Assembly (NCBI RefSeq): GCF_001678945.1
Contig: NZ_CP015124.1
Location: 3,138,001 to 3,202,000 of the forward strand
From: Phaeobacter gallaeciensis
Lineage (GTDB): Bacteria; Pseudomonadota; Alphaproteobacteria; Rhodobacterales; Rhodobacteraceae
Direction: 5' to 3'
DNA: 64,000 bases
The position numbers and the translations under genes were made by a program. The first letter of the stretch is position 1; the number at the start of each line of letters is the position of its first letter. Shown here in pieces: positions 46,984 through 56,277 of the stretch. The notes under the pieces were generated by a model that saw nothing but the letters and a program-made list of their open reading frames with translations, did not search any database and was not told the origin of the DNA.

Positions 46984-48429
46984 TCAGTTGTCGGTGCTGG
47001 CGGCGTTGTCGTCCGCAGCGGCGTCCGTTTCAGTAGTTTCGGTCACCAAGGCGCCGTTCTGCCAGTCACCGTCGGTTTCCTGACCAGTGGCATAACGCAT
47101 CTTGCCGGGGCCCTGCCGCTTGCCGTTGACGAAGCTGCCTTCGTAGACGTCGCCATTGGCATAGGTGGCAACACCTTCGCCAGTGATCTTACCTTCCTGC
47201 CAGTCGCCTTCGTAGACAAAGCCACCGGGCATCTCGATCCGGCCCTTGCCGTGGCGTTGGCTGTTGGCAAATTGCCCGGTGTAGACCGATCCATCCGCAT
47301 AGGTGACCTTGGCCTGACCGTGGCGCTGCCCGTCCTGCCATTCACCTTCATAGCGGTATCCGCTGGCATAGGTCATCACGCCCTGACCATGGTTGCGGGC
47401 GTTCTTGAAACCGCCGGTGTAGGTCACGCCGTTGGGGTAGGTGGCGGTGCCGGTGCCTTCGATGACACCGGCGATCCAGTCGCCTTCATAGGTCGAGCCA
47501 TCGGGATAGGTGATCTTACCTGTGCCATCAGCCAGATCATCGCGGAATTCCCCCACGTAGACCGAGCCGTCAGGATAGGTCACCTTGCCCGTGCCCTCGA
47601 TCTGGCCCGCCAGCCATTCGCCCTCGTAGACGTAGCCATCGGTCTTGGTGAAGGTGCCGGTGCCGTGGCGCAGGTCATCCTGGAATTCGCCGACATAAAC
47701 GTCGCCATTGGCGTGGGTCTGTTTGCCGATGCCCTGCCTGCGGCCGTTTTCCAGCGGTCCTTCGTAGACGTCGCCGTTGGGCTGGGTCAGCTTGCCGGTG
47801 CCGTGCATCTGGTTGTTGGCCCAGTCGCCTTCGTAGATCAGCCCGTCGGGCATGGTCAGCGTGCCGGTGCCATGCAACAGACCGTCTGCGATCCCACCTT
47901 CGTAGGTTGCACCGTCAGGATAGACGATCTTGCCTTCGCCTTCCTTGCGGCCCTCCACCCAGTCGCCAGCGTATTCATAACCGCCGGGATTGCGCATCAC
48001 GCCCTTGCCATGGTGCTGGCCATTGACAAAGCTGCCTTCGTAGCGCGCGCCATTGGCGTAGACCGCGATGCCCTGACCACTGATCAGACCATCGGTCCAT
48101 TCGCCTTCATAGGTGCCGCCATCGGCAAAGGTGATCTTGCCGAGCCCCTCGGGTTTGCCCTTGGCGAACTCGCCTTCATAGACGGCGCCGTTCGGGTAGC
48201 GCGCCACGCCCTGACCGCGGATTTCGCCATCGACCCAGTTGCCGGAATACTCATAACCATTGGGCAGCCGGTAGGTGCCGGTGCCATGCTGCAGGCCGCC
48301 GCGAAAGGTGCCTTCGTATTCGCCGCCGATTTCATCCTGCGTGGTGAGGACCTGACCGTCCTGCGCCTGCAGGGGAGAGGCCAGCGCCATAGCTGCTGAA
48401 ATCACGAATACGGAGCCGAAACGGGTCAT
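46984..48429 (-). CDS. exported MORN-repeat protein (about 18 repeats)
   Basis: A 481-residue protein with a signal peptide (residues 1-22, cut near ASPLQAQD) followed by an almost uninterrupted array of 23-residue MORN repeats of the form YEGxWxxGxxxGxGxxxYPDG. I count 18 full repeats and one partial (TDGDWQNG), spanning about residues 38-460. The tail is acidic and rich in Thr, Asp and Ala. MORN arrays form an extended beta-sheet groove involved in protein or lipid contacts; the role of exported bacterial versions is unknown. The repeats give a 69-base periodicity in the DNA. It is convergent with the photolyase gene. Confidence 0.88.
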   Translation of the reverse strand: MTRFGSVFVISAAMALASPLQAQDGQVLTTQDEIGGEYEGTFRGGLQHGTGTYRLPNGYEYSGNWVDGEIRGQGVARYPNGAVYEGEFAKGKPEGLGKITFADGGTYEGEWTDGLISGQGIAVYANGARYEGSFVNGQHHGKGVMRNPGGYEYAGDWVEGRKEGEGKIVYPDGATYEGGIADGLLHGTGTLTMPDGLIYEGDWANNQMHGTGKLTQPNGDVYEGPLENGRRQGIGKQTHANGDVYVGEFQDDLRHGTGTFTKTDGYVYEGEWLAGQIEGTGKVTYPDGSVYVGEFRDDLADGTGKITYPDGSTYEGDWIAGVIEGTGTATYPNGVTYTGGFKNARNHGQGVMTYASGYRYEGEWQDGQRHGQAKVTYADGSVYTGQFANSQRHGKGRIEMPGGFVYEGDWQEGKITGEGVATYANGDVYEGSFVNGKRQGPGKMRYATGQETDGDWQNGALVTETTETDAAADDNAASTDN

Positions 48430-48640
48430 GAAACTTCTGCCTGCCCTTTAGTTCTGCGCCGGACCAATGGGCCGGGCGCGGTGCCAGTCTGCGGATGGAA
48501 CACCGCCTGATGTTGCATCTCAGCTGCGAAACTATGCGACAGGGCGGCCTGTCGCAATGTCTTTTGCGGCCTGCACTCTTTCCCTTGGCCGGGGATCTGG
48601 TAAACGGCTGAGAAGAAGTTTTGCGAAGGGCACGACCACC

Positions 48641-50299
48641 ATGGCAGACCGTTTCCGTATCTCTCTGGCGCAGCTGAACCCGACGGTCGGCGATATTGCG
48701 GGCAATGCGGCCAAGGCCCACGCGGCCTGGGAGGAAGGTCGCAAGGCCGGTGCGCAGCTTGTGGCGCTGCCCGAAATGTTCCTGACCGGCTATAACACTC
48801 AGGATCTGGTGATGAAGCCGGTGTTCCACCGCGCCGCCATGGCGGCTGCCGAACAGCTTGCGCAGGATTGTGCCGACGGGCCCGCGCTGGCCATCGGCGC
48901 GCCCTGGGCCGAGGGTGGCAAGCTCTATAATGCCTATCTGATCCTCAAGGACGGGCGGATCGCATCGCGCATCCTGAAACACCACTTGCCCAATGAAACC
49001 GTCTTTGACGAGGTTCGTGTCTTTGATGCCGGGCCGCTGGGCGGGCCTTATGCGATTGACGATACCCGCATCGGCAGTCCGATCTGCGAGGATGGCTGGC
49101 ACGAAGACGTGGCCGAGACGCTTGCAGAGACCGGCGCCGAGTTCCTGCTGATCCCGAACGGTTCGCCCTATTTCCGCGGCAAGATGGAGGTGCGCTATAA
49201 CATGATGGTGGCGCGCTGCATCGAAACCCATCTGCCGGTCATCTACCTCAATATGGTTGGCGGGCAGGACGATCAGATCTTTGACGGTGGCAGTTTCGTG
49301 CTGAACCCTGGCGGCTCGCTGGCGCTGCAGATGCCGCTTTATGACGAGGCGGTGACCCAGCTGGATCTTGAACGCACCGACGAAGGCTGGCGCGCGGTCG
49401 AGGGCGAGAAGGCGCATTTCCCCGATGAATGGGAGCAGGACTACCGCGCCATGGTCGAATCCCTGCGCGATTACATGGCCAAGACCGGGTTCAAAAAGGC
49501 GCTTCTGGGTCTGTCCGGTGGGGTGGATTCGGCCATTGTCGCCGCCATTGCCGTCGATGCCATCGGGGCCGAAAATGTGCGCTGCGTGATGCTGCCCTCG
49601 GAATATACCAGCGCGGAATCCCTGGAAGATGCCGAAGCCGTCGCCAAGGCGCTGGGCGTGCACTACGACTATGTGCCGATCAGCGAAGGGCGGGCCGCCA
49701 TCACCAACACGCTGGCGCCGCTGTTCGAAGGGCGCGACGCCGACATTACCGAGGAAAACATCCAGTCCCGCCTACGCGGTCTTCTGCTGATGGCCATGTC
49801 GAACAAGTTTGGTGAGATGCTGCTGACCACCGGCAACAAGTCCGAGGTCGCAGTGGGGTATGCCACGATCTATGGCGATATGAACGGCGGCTACAACCCG
49901 ATCAAGGATCTCTACAAAACCCGCGTCTTTGAAACCTGCCGCTGGCGCAATGCCAATCACCGGCCCTGGATGATGGGCCCGGCGGGCGAGGTGATCCGCC
50001 CCAATGTAATCGACAAACCCCCCAGCGCCGAACTGCGTGAGGATCAGAAAGACAGCGATAGTCTGCCCGATTATCCCGAGCTGGATGCGCTGCTCACCAT
50101 CTTGGTGGACGAGGAAGGCTCGATTGCAGATTGCGTTGCTGCCGGGTTTGACCGCGATGTGGCGAAACGGGTGGAGCACCTGATTTATATCAGTGAATAC
50201 AAGCGCTTCCAGTCTGCGCCAGGCACCCGTCTGACGCCGCGGGCCTTCTGGCTGGACCGGCGCTACCCGATTGCAAACCGCTGGCGCGATCCGGGCTGA
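48641..50299 (+). CDS. nadE: glutamine-dependent NAD+ synthetase
   Basis: A 552-residue, two-domain enzyme making NAD+ from nicotinate adenine dinucleotide with glutamine as nitrogen source. The N-terminal nitrilase-fold glutaminase carries the Glu-Lys-Cys triad: E45 in LPEMFLTGY, K113 in LKHHLPNE and C149 in SPICEDGWH. The C-terminal synthetase has the pyrophosphatase P-loop LGLSGGVDSAIVAAIA (about residue 290) and TTGNKSEVAVGYATIYGDM. ATG 48641 has AAGGG upstream; the longer frame overlaps the divergent MORN gene promoter region. Confidence 0.96.
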   Translation: MADRFRISLAQLNPTVGDIAGNAAKAHAAWEEGRKAGAQLVALPEMFLTGYNTQDLVMKPVFHRAAMAAAEQLAQDCADGPALAIGAPWAEGGKLYNAYLILKDGRIASRILKHHLPNETVFDEVRVFDAGPLGGPYAIDDTRIGSPICEDGWHEDVAETLAETGAEFLLIPNGSPYFRGKMEVRYNMMVARCIETHLPVIYLNMVGGQDDQIFDGGSFVLNPGGSLALQMPLYDEAVTQLDLERTDEGWRAVEGEKAHFPDEWEQDYRAMVESLRDYMAKTGFKKALLGLSGGVDSAIVAAIAVDAIGAENVRCVMLPSEYTSAESLEDAEAVAKALGVHYDYVPISEGRAAITNTLAPLFEGRDADITEENIQSRLRGLLLMAMSNKFGEMLLTTGNKSEVAVGYATIYGDMNGGYNPIKDLYKTRVFETCRWRNANHRPWMMGPAGEVIRPNVIDKPPSAELREDQKDSDSLPDYPELDALLTILVDEEGSIADCVAAGFDRDVAKRVEHLIYISEYKRFQSAPGTRLTPRAFWLDRRYPIANRWRDPG

Positions 50300-50456
50300 A
50301 AAGGCGTTTTGGGCAGCAAGCGTGCGCGTCCGGGGGCAGGAAAACCATACCCCCGCGTGCCTGGGCTGACGCGAAAAAGCCACAGCTTGCCCGGGGTGGA
50401 TGAAAGAGCGCTCTTGCCCCATGGACCAGGGGCGCGGGGCACGGCATAGACCTCTT

Positions 50457-51806
50457 ATGCCTGGACCTAAGCTGCCACATTTCCAAGCTGATCTTGCCCT
50501 GCCCAAACGTGTCGATGCGGTTGTCATCGGCGGGGGAATCATCGGCTCTACGACCGCTCTCGAATTGGCCGAGCGGGGATATTCCGTTCTTCTTTGTGAA
50601 AAGGGCCAGATTGGCGCCGAGCAAAGCTCGCGCAACTGGGGCTGGGTGCGTATCTCGCAGCGCGATCCACGCGAATTGCCCCTGATGGCCAAGGCGATGG
50701 AGATCTGGCCGGGGCTGGAAGCCCGTACCGGGCATCCCACCGGCTATACCCGCTCCGGCATTCTGTTCACTGCCGAACGGGCGCGGGCCGAGGCCGAACT
50801 GGCCACCTGGGCAGAGCATCTGACCCCCTATGACATTCCGGCACAGATGGTGCGTGGAGAGCAACTGGCGGAGCTGATGCCGGGGCATCAAACCGGCACC
50901 ATCGCGGCGCTGCATACGCCCGAAGACGGGCGGGCCGAGCCGCAACTGGCCACCCATTCTATTGCCAGCGCCGCGCGGGCAGCCGGGGCCAAGGTGATGA
51001 CCGAATGCGCTGTGCGCAGCGTCGAAACCGAGGCGGGGCGTATCAGCGGCGTGATGACCGAACGCGGCCGCGTCGGCTGTTCGGCCGTGGTGGTTGCGGG
51101 CGGGGCTTGGTCGCGGCTGTTCCTTGGCAATGCGGGCGTGGCGCTGCCGCAGCTCAAGGTGCTGAATTCGGTGCTTAGAACCTCGGCGGTGCAGGGCGGT
51201 CCCGAGGCGGCAATGTGGGCCGCTGGATTTGCCATGCGCAAGCGCGCCGATGGTGGCTATTCCATCGCGGATGGCACCGAGAATGTTGTCGATATCGTGC
51301 CGGACAGCCTGCGGCTGGCGCTAAAGTTTTTCCCGACCTTCTTGGAGGAGTGGCGATCCCTTCGGTTCCGCCTGTCCGACCGTTGGCGGATCGAGGCGGG
51401 GCAGGACCGGCGCTGGGCACCGGATCAGCGCACGCCGTTCGAAACCTGCCGGGTGCTGGATCCTGCGCCCTCGCAAAAGGCGATCCGCAACAGCTGGGCC
51501 GCGGCGCAAAAGGCCTTTCCTATCCTGCAGTCCGCTGATGTGGTGCAAAGCTGGGGCGGCATGATTGACGTGACCCCGGATGCCATTCCGGTAATTTCGC
51601 AGGTGGACGATCTGCCGGGGCTGTTCGTCTCGACCGGTTATTCCGGCCATGGGTTTGGCATTGGCCCTGCTGCTGGACGGCTGACCGCAGATCTGGTGAC
51701 CGGCGATGCGCCCATCGTGGACCCGCGCGCCTTTGCGCTGAGCCGGTTCACGAAAAAGGCGCGGACAGCCGTGCCCGCGCCCGAAGTCATTGGCACCGCC
51801 CGCTAA
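50457..51806 (+). CDS. FAD-dependent oxidoreductase (DAO family)
   Basis: A 449-residue flavoprotein of the glycine oxidase/D-amino-acid oxidase superfamily. The FAD-binding loop VDAVVIGGGIIGSTTALELAERG lies near residue 20, then SRNWGWVRISQRDP, the second FAD block AVVVAGGAWSRLFLG and the C-terminal GLFVSTGYSGHGFGIGPAAGRL. Substrates in the family are amines and amino acids; this one cannot be told. The ATG at 50457 lacks a good ribosome site; 50421 and 50400 are alternatives. It converges with the metallo-hydrolase gene 17 bases away. Confidence 0.88.
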   Translation: MPGPKLPHFQADLALPKRVDAVVIGGGIIGSTTALELAERGYSVLLCEKGQIGAEQSSRNWGWVRISQRDPRELPLMAKAMEIWPGLEARTGHPTGYTRSGILFTAERARAEAELATWAEHLTPYDIPAQMVRGEQLAELMPGHQTGTIAALHTPEDGRAEPQLATHSIASAARAAGAKVMTECAVRSVETEAGRISGVMTERGRVGCSAVVVAGGAWSRLFLGNAGVALPQLKVLNSVLRTSAVQGGPEAAMWAAGFAMRKRADGGYSIADGTENVVDIVPDSLRLALKFFPTFLEEWRSLRFRLSDRWRIEAGQDRRWAPDQRTPFETCRVLDPAPSQKAIRNSWAAAQKAFPILQSADVVQSWGGMIDVTPDAIPVISQVDDLPGLFVSTGYSGHGFGIGPAAGRLTADLVTGDAPIVDPRAFALSRFTKKARTAVPAPEVIGTAR

Positions 51807-51823
51807 GGCGCGCGGCGCAATTC

Positions 51824-52756
51824 TTAGCCCATCATCTGATAGCTGACTGGCACAAATCGGAACCCCTCGCCACGGGTTTCGACAAAACCCGCTGCCGGGA
51901 AGGGCATGTGATAGCCGATCATCGGCGTGCGCGTGGCGGACAGCATATCCAGAACCCGGCGGCGCGATGCCGTGGCAGCAGCCTTGTCCATGTCAAAACG
52001 GACCTCCCATTCCGGGTGGGCGAAGGACCAGACATAGTGGTTGGCCAGATCCGCCGTCAGCAGCAGCTGCTGATCGCCGCTGTCCAGCATATAGGTCATG
52101 TGACCGGGGGTATGGCCAAAGGCGGCCATCGCCGTGATACCAGAGGCTACTTCGCCGCCGTCCTCGACAAAGGTCATCTTTTCGGCCATCGGGGTCACCT
52201 TTTTGGAAACCAGATCGGCAACGCGGTTTTCGGCGTCCATCTTGGCCCAGAAATCATACTCGGTGCGCCCCGTCACATAGCGCGCATTGGCAAAGGTCGC
52301 GGCGCCGCTGGTGGTCATGCCGCCGATGTGGTCAGGGTGCATATGGGTGATGACGACCACATCAATCTGATCCGGGGTGACGCCTGCCTCTGCCAGGGCT
52401 TTCTGGATGCCGCCCTGACCAAGCCCGGTATCGAAGAGGATCTTCTCTTTGCCGGTATCGACAAGCGTGGGGGTGAAAAAGAACTGCGCCATCTCGGCGG
52501 GGATAAAGTTCTGGGCCGAGACTTCGGCGAATTCCTCGTCCGTTGCACCGCCGCCGAAAATTGCCTTGGCGCCGTCGCGGGGCAGGCTGCCGTCCAGCAG
52601 GGTCGTCACGGTGAAATCGCCCAGCTTGAAACTGCGAGCGTGGGTGGCCGGTGCCATGGCCGCGTGGCCCTCTGCCAAGGCGGGTGTGACGGTCGCGGCC
52701 AGGGGGAGGGCGGTTGCGCCAGTCAGCACGCTGCGGCGGGACATCTTTACGGTCAT
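51824..52756 (-). CDS. exported metallo-beta-lactamase-fold hydrolase
   Basis: A 310-residue protein with a Tat-like signal (MSRRSVLTGATALPLAATVTPALA, twin arginine at about residues 6-8) and a metallo-beta-lactamase domain. The metal motif is VVITHMHPDHIGGM, followed by AAFGHTPGHMTYML, LLLTADLANHYV and the C-terminal MIGYHMPFPAAGF. The quorum-quenching lactonases and alkylsulfatase-like groups share this plan; the substrate is not determinable. The start MTVKMSRRSVL at 52756 has GAGGAG upstream. It is divergent from gltX. Confidence 0.86.
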   Translation of the reverse strand: MTVKMSRRSVLTGATALPLAATVTPALAEGHAAMAPATHARSFKLGDFTVTTLLDGSLPRDGAKAIFGGGATDEEFAEVSAQNFIPAEMAQFFFTPTLVDTGKEKILFDTGLGQGGIQKALAEAGVTPDQIDVVVITHMHPDHIGGMTTSGAATFANARYVTGRTEYDFWAKMDAENRVADLVSKKVTPMAEKMTFVEDGGEVASGITAMAAFGHTPGHMTYMLDSGDQQLLLTADLANHYVWSFAHPEWEVRFDMDKAAATASRRRVLDMLSATRTPMIGYHMPFPAAGFVETRGEGFRFVPVSYQMMG

Positions 52757-53007
52757 ATTCTGGTCTCCTCTGTGTTGGTTGGCACTTGTTATGCGGTCTT
52801 TGGAATCGAGATAGGGCTTTTTGGCGGGGGACAAGGTACGCGCAGCGCGCGGTCACGGGATCGTGTCGCTTTACGATGGGGGCAGCGGGTAAATTTCCTC
52901 TGGGCCCCAGCAAAGACACCAATCCGAAAGGAGGGGGGGGCTATGGGTGCCGAAACTGGACAAAACCCGTTCCATGTGAGATGGGGCACAGCAACAGGAG
53001 ACCATTC

Positions 53008-54333
53008 ATGACCACCACCCGTTTTGCTCCGTCGCCCACCGGCTATATCCATGTGGGTAACCTGCGCACCGCGCTGATGAATTACCTGATCGCCCGCAAG
53101 GCTGGCGGCACGTTCATCCTGCGCATCGACGACACCGACCCCGAGCGGTCGAAGGAAGAATATGTCGATGCGATCAAGCAGGATCTGGAGTGGCTGGGTC
53201 TTGGCTGGGACCGGATCGAACGCCAGTCCGAGCGGTTGGACCGCTACCATGAAGCGGCTGACAAGCTGCGCGAGATGGGCCGGTTCTACGAGGCCTTCGA
53301 GACGCCGACCGAATTGGACCTGAAGCGCAAGAAGCAACTGAACATGGGCAAGCCGCCGGTCTATGACCGCGCTGCGCTGGAGCTGTCTGAAGATGAAAAA
53401 GCCGCCCTGCGCGCCGAGCGCGGCGATGGTGTGTGGCGGTTCAAGCTGGACCACCAGCGTATCGAATGGAACGATGGTATCCTTGGCGATATTTCGATCG
53501 ACGCGGCCTCGGTTTCGGATCCGGTTCTGATCCGTGGCGACGGGCAGTTCCTGTATACGCTGGCCTCGGTCGTGGATGACACGGAATTTGGCGTCACCCA
53601 CGTGGTGCGTGGATCGGATCACGTGACCAATACCGCGACCCAGATCCAGATCATCGAGGCCCTGGGCGGCAAGGTGCCGGAATTTGCCCATCACTCGCTG
53701 CTGACCGGCCCGCAGGGCGAGGCGCTGTCCAAACGTCTTGGCACGCTGGCGCTGCGCGATCTGCGAGAACAGGGCGTGCAGCCGATGGCGCTGCTGAGCC
53801 TGATGGCGCGGCTGGGCTCCTCTGACCCGGTCGAGTTGCGCAGCGAGATGGCCGAGCTGATCGAGGGCTTCGACATCAACCGTTTTGGCGCCGCGCCGAC
53901 GAAATTCGACGTTGAGGATTTGTTCCCTCTCACCGGTCGTTATCTGCAGAGCCTGCCGCTGGAAGCCGTCCAGGAGCAGGTCGAGGCGCTGGGTGTTCCG
54001 GCGGAAAAACAGGCCGCCTTCTGGGATATGGCCAAGGAAAACATCACCACGCTGAAAGACCTTGAAGGCTGGTGGACGCTGTGCCGCGACGGGGCTGAGC
54101 CGCTGATCGCGGATGAAGACAAGGAGTTCATTGCCGAGGCGATGGCGCTGCTTCCTGATGGCCCCTACGACTCAACCACCTGGGGCAGCTGGACCGCTGC
54201 AGTGAAAGAGGCGACTGGCCGCAAGGGCAAATCCCTCTTCATGCCGCTGCGCCACGCAGTCACGGGCATGGAACGCGGCCCCGACATGAGTGCCCTTCTG
54301 GCGCTGATGGAGAAGGTCCGCGCCAAGGGCTGA
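53008..54333 (+). CDS. gltX: glutamyl-tRNA synthetase
   Basis: A class I synthetase of 441 residues that charges tRNA-Glu. The HIGH-type block is RFAPSPTGYIHVGNLRTAL at the N terminus, followed by GGTFILRIDDTDPERS; the KMSKS-type block reads ALSKRLGTLALRDLREQG near residue 245. At 441 residues it is the shorter form; Rhodobacteraceae often carry two gltX copies, one of which may charge tRNA-Gln for amidation. ATG 53008 has AGGAG upstream. It is followed by a good intrinsic terminator. Confidence 0.95.
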   Translation: MTTTRFAPSPTGYIHVGNLRTALMNYLIARKAGGTFILRIDDTDPERSKEEYVDAIKQDLEWLGLGWDRIERQSERLDRYHEAADKLREMGRFYEAFETPTELDLKRKKQLNMGKPPVYDRAALELSEDEKAALRAERGDGVWRFKLDHQRIEWNDGILGDISIDAASVSDPVLIRGDGQFLYTLASVVDDTEFGVTHVVRGSDHVTNTATQIQIIEALGGKVPEFAHHSLLTGPQGEALSKRLGTLALRDLREQGVQPMALLSLMARLGSSDPVELRSEMAELIEGFDINRFGAAPTKFDVEDLFPLTGRYLQSLPLEAVQEQVEALGVPAEKQAAFWDMAKENITTLKDLEGWWTLCRDGAEPLIADEDKEFIAEAMALLPDGPYDSTTWGSWTAAVKEATGRKGKSLFMPLRHAVTGMERGPDMSALLALMEKVRAKG

Positions 54334-54370
54334 GAGGCCGGGGTGCGACCTGCGCCTGATTGACCAGATA

Positions 54371-54404
54371 AAAAAGACGGTCCGGTTTCCGGGCCGTCTT
54401 TTTT
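54371..54404. terminator. bidirectional terminator between gltX and the DUF2254 gene
   Basis: AAAAAAGACGG, a stem of about 11 bp with one G-U pair (AGACGGTCCGG against CCGGGCCGTCT) and a TTT loop is followed by TTTTTTC. A- and T-runs on both sides allow termination of both convergent genes. Confidence 0.88.
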
Positions 54405-54431
54405 CTTTGAAGGCCGGTCGTTCCAGCAGAC

Positions 54432-55613
54432 CTAGGGCGCTGCTTTCAGCTCTTTGCCCATGTCGGTAGCGGAATTCGCCAGCTGCTTGTTCGGATGCGA
54501 GGAGAGGGCCGTCAGCGCCTGTTGCATCCACTTCATCACGAAAGGGTCTTCCTTGCCGCAATGGGCAATCGGGGCAAAGCTGCTGTCCAGCAACAGCTTG
54601 GGCGACACCGGCACCATGCTGACATGTTCAAACATGCAGTCCGCCTCGGTCGGATCTCCGGACACGGTTTCCCACAGCAGGCGTTCCAGTCGCCCCATCA
54701 CCTCGACCGCGGTGCCGGGGTCGTTGACGCCGGGCGACAGGGCCTTTTGTGCCGTCTCAGCCAGCAGCGTCAGGCCAAAAACCGGATCCTGATCGAAACT
54801 GCGTACATCGCCGATTTCAATGGCCTTTGCGGCTTCCTTGCAGAGGCTCTCATCGCCGCTTTCTGCCCAAGCGACAGGGCGGCCGCGCAGGACAAAATCA
54901 CCCGGTGCGCGGTGCATGGTGATATGCGCGCCTGCCTCGGCGGCGATCTCGTTCAGACGCGCCATATCGGCAAAACGCACGAAACCACTGCGCCGGGCCG
55001 GAATGGGCAGGGCGCCCTCCGGCTGTTCATCGCTGTCAGCGGGTTTGCCCCCCAGGCAGGGGCGTTTTGCCTGCTGTTTCAGGCTGGTACGGCTACGGGT
55101 TTCAATGAGACGCAGGGTGTGGTCCATGCTGCCAAGTCCCGACAGGTGGTCGATCCACCGCAGGATGGCGATGACAATCAGCGCAACGACAAAGATGGTC
55201 ATGGCAAAGACGACAATGGCGGATTCAGGCGCGTAGACCTTGGCCCGGAACAGGATGATCGCGCACAGCGAATAGACGAACCCGCCGACAAAAGTGGCAA
55301 GAACGCTTTGCGTTACCGTGTCTTCGAGCAGCAGTCGGTAGACCCGCGGCGTAGACATCGAAGAGGCGGTCCGGTAGGCGCTGACCATGACGTTGAGCGA
55401 AAAGGTCGTTACCGCCAGCATGCCAGAGGCAAGAATGGTCAGGATCGGCAGGACTGCGTCACGCCCGAACCGGTGGCTCAGCCCCTCAGGCAGCATGGGG
55501 GTCAGAAGCGGCGCCAATGCCAGAGCGAGCACGGAGCAGAGCGAGATCAGAACCACCCTCAGCCACAGCTGGCGCGTCAGGCGCTGGAAATAGAGCAGTG
55601 TTTTCGAGATCAT
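54432..55613 (-). CDS. DUF2254 membrane protein
   Basis: A 393-residue protein with four predicted membrane helices in its first 150 residues (about 18-38, 55-75, 103-123 and 131-150) and a soluble C-terminal part with VRFADMARLNEIAAEAGA and the conserved ALSPGVNDPGTAVEVMGRLERLL. This matches the DUF2254 family, whose function is unknown to me; the membrane part and soluble tail suggest a channel or sensor-like protein. It starts four bases inside the gamma-glutamylcyclotransferase-like gene, so the two are co-translated. Confidence 0.85.
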   Translation of the reverse strand: MISKTLLYFQRLTRQLWLRVVLISLCSVLALALAPLLTPMLPEGLSHRFGRDAVLPILTILASGMLAVTTFSLNVMVSAYRTASSMSTPRVYRLLLEDTVTQSVLATFVGGFVYSLCAIILFRAKVYAPESAIVVFAMTIFVVALIVIAILRWIDHLSGLGSMDHTLRLIETRSRTSLKQQAKRPCLGGKPADSDEQPEGALPIPARRSGFVRFADMARLNEIAAEAGAHITMHRAPGDFVLRGRPVAWAESGDESLCKEAAKAIEIGDVRSFDQDPVFGLTLLAETAQKALSPGVNDPGTAVEVMGRLERLLWETVSGDPTEADCMFEHVSMVPVSPKLLLDSSFAPIAHCGKEDPFVMKWMQQALTALSSHPNKQLANSATDMGKELKAAP

Positions 55614-56188
55614 GACGCAGGGCGCAGTCTGCGGGCGCCGGTTGATGCGATCAGATCGTCAAACAGGCTGCGTTCCTGCGCGGTGGTGGGTTGGTGGCGC
55701 GGATAACGGGGCGCGTCGCGGTCATCCAGAATAGGCGCGTCCCAGCCATCGGTGGTCGCAACAAAGTCGATCACGCCTTCGCGGCCAAAGACCTGCATGT
55801 ATCCCTGAAGCACCACGTCAAGATAGCTCAGCAGGATCGGATGGCGGTTCGACCCCGGTGCTTGGCGCTCAGCCGGAACCGCGTAGACCGAGATTTCCGG
55901 CGCGCCGGGCAGGTCGTGGCCCACCGCTTGCGAAGCGAGAACCCGGTCATAGGCGTACTCGCGTTCATCAAGCGCCGCCCAATCCGCGCCGGGAACAGCA
56001 GCGATCAGCCCGTCGATGGTATCGCCCGGCGCCGGTTTGGCGGTCAGAAAGGCCACGTCGCGCAGATCAGTATGTGCCCAGGTGCGGCGCCAGCCACTCA
56101 GTCGGGCAGGGCGCGGATCGCTGTAATCGTGGGTCGCCGTGTTCACGAGGCTGCCATATCCGAAGAAATACGGAGCGGTCTGGGTCAT
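55610..56188 (-). CDS. gamma-glutamylcyclotransferase-like protein
   Basis: A 192-residue protein with the cyclotransferase fold: FFGYGSLVN at residues 8-16 binds the gamma-glutamyl carboxylates, and the catalytic glutamate is likely in ALDEREYAYDRV. Such enzymes release 5-oxoproline from gamma-glutamyl peptides. AAGGAGG precedes the ATG. It overlaps the DUF2254 gene by ATGA. It shares an 89-base intergenic region containing an FNR-type box with the divergent Rrf2 gene. Confidence 0.85.
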   Translation of the reverse strand: MTQTAPYFFGYGSLVNTATHDYSDPRPARLSGWRRTWAHTDLRDVAFLTAKPAPGDTIDGLIAAVPGADWAALDEREYAYDRVLASQAVGHDLPGAPEISVYAVPAERQAPGSNRHPILLSYLDVVLQGYMQVFGREGVIDFVATTDGWDAPILDDRDAPRYPRHQPTTAQERSLFDDLIASTGARRLRPAS

Positions 56189-56207
56189 CTCGGGTCCTCC
56201 TTGCCAT

Positions 56208-56221
56208 TTGATCTATGTCAA
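56208..56221. promoter_or_regulatory. FNR/CRP-type box between the cyclotransferase gene and the Rrf2 regulator
   Basis: TTGATCTATGTCAA matches the FNR consensus TTGAT-N4-ATCAA at nine of ten defined positions. For the Rrf2 gene, TATACT at 56241-56246 is a candidate -10, which puts the box centre about 40 bases before the start site, the classic activating position. It also lies 20 bases before the cyclotransferase ATG, where binding could repress. Confidence 0.65.
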
Positions 56222-56277
56222 ATCGGGCGCTGAAAAAATATATACTGTAATCTGCATGTTTTGAGGGGTGCAGAACG

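Noticed and set aside
47251-48399. Plus-strand frame of 382 codons opposite the MORN gene, and the 69-base repeats as a possible CRISPR or tandem repeat element
   Set aside because: The periodicity is explained by 23-residue protein repeats on the minus strand; units differ in sequence, there are no spacers, and the antisense frame simply mirrors the repeats.
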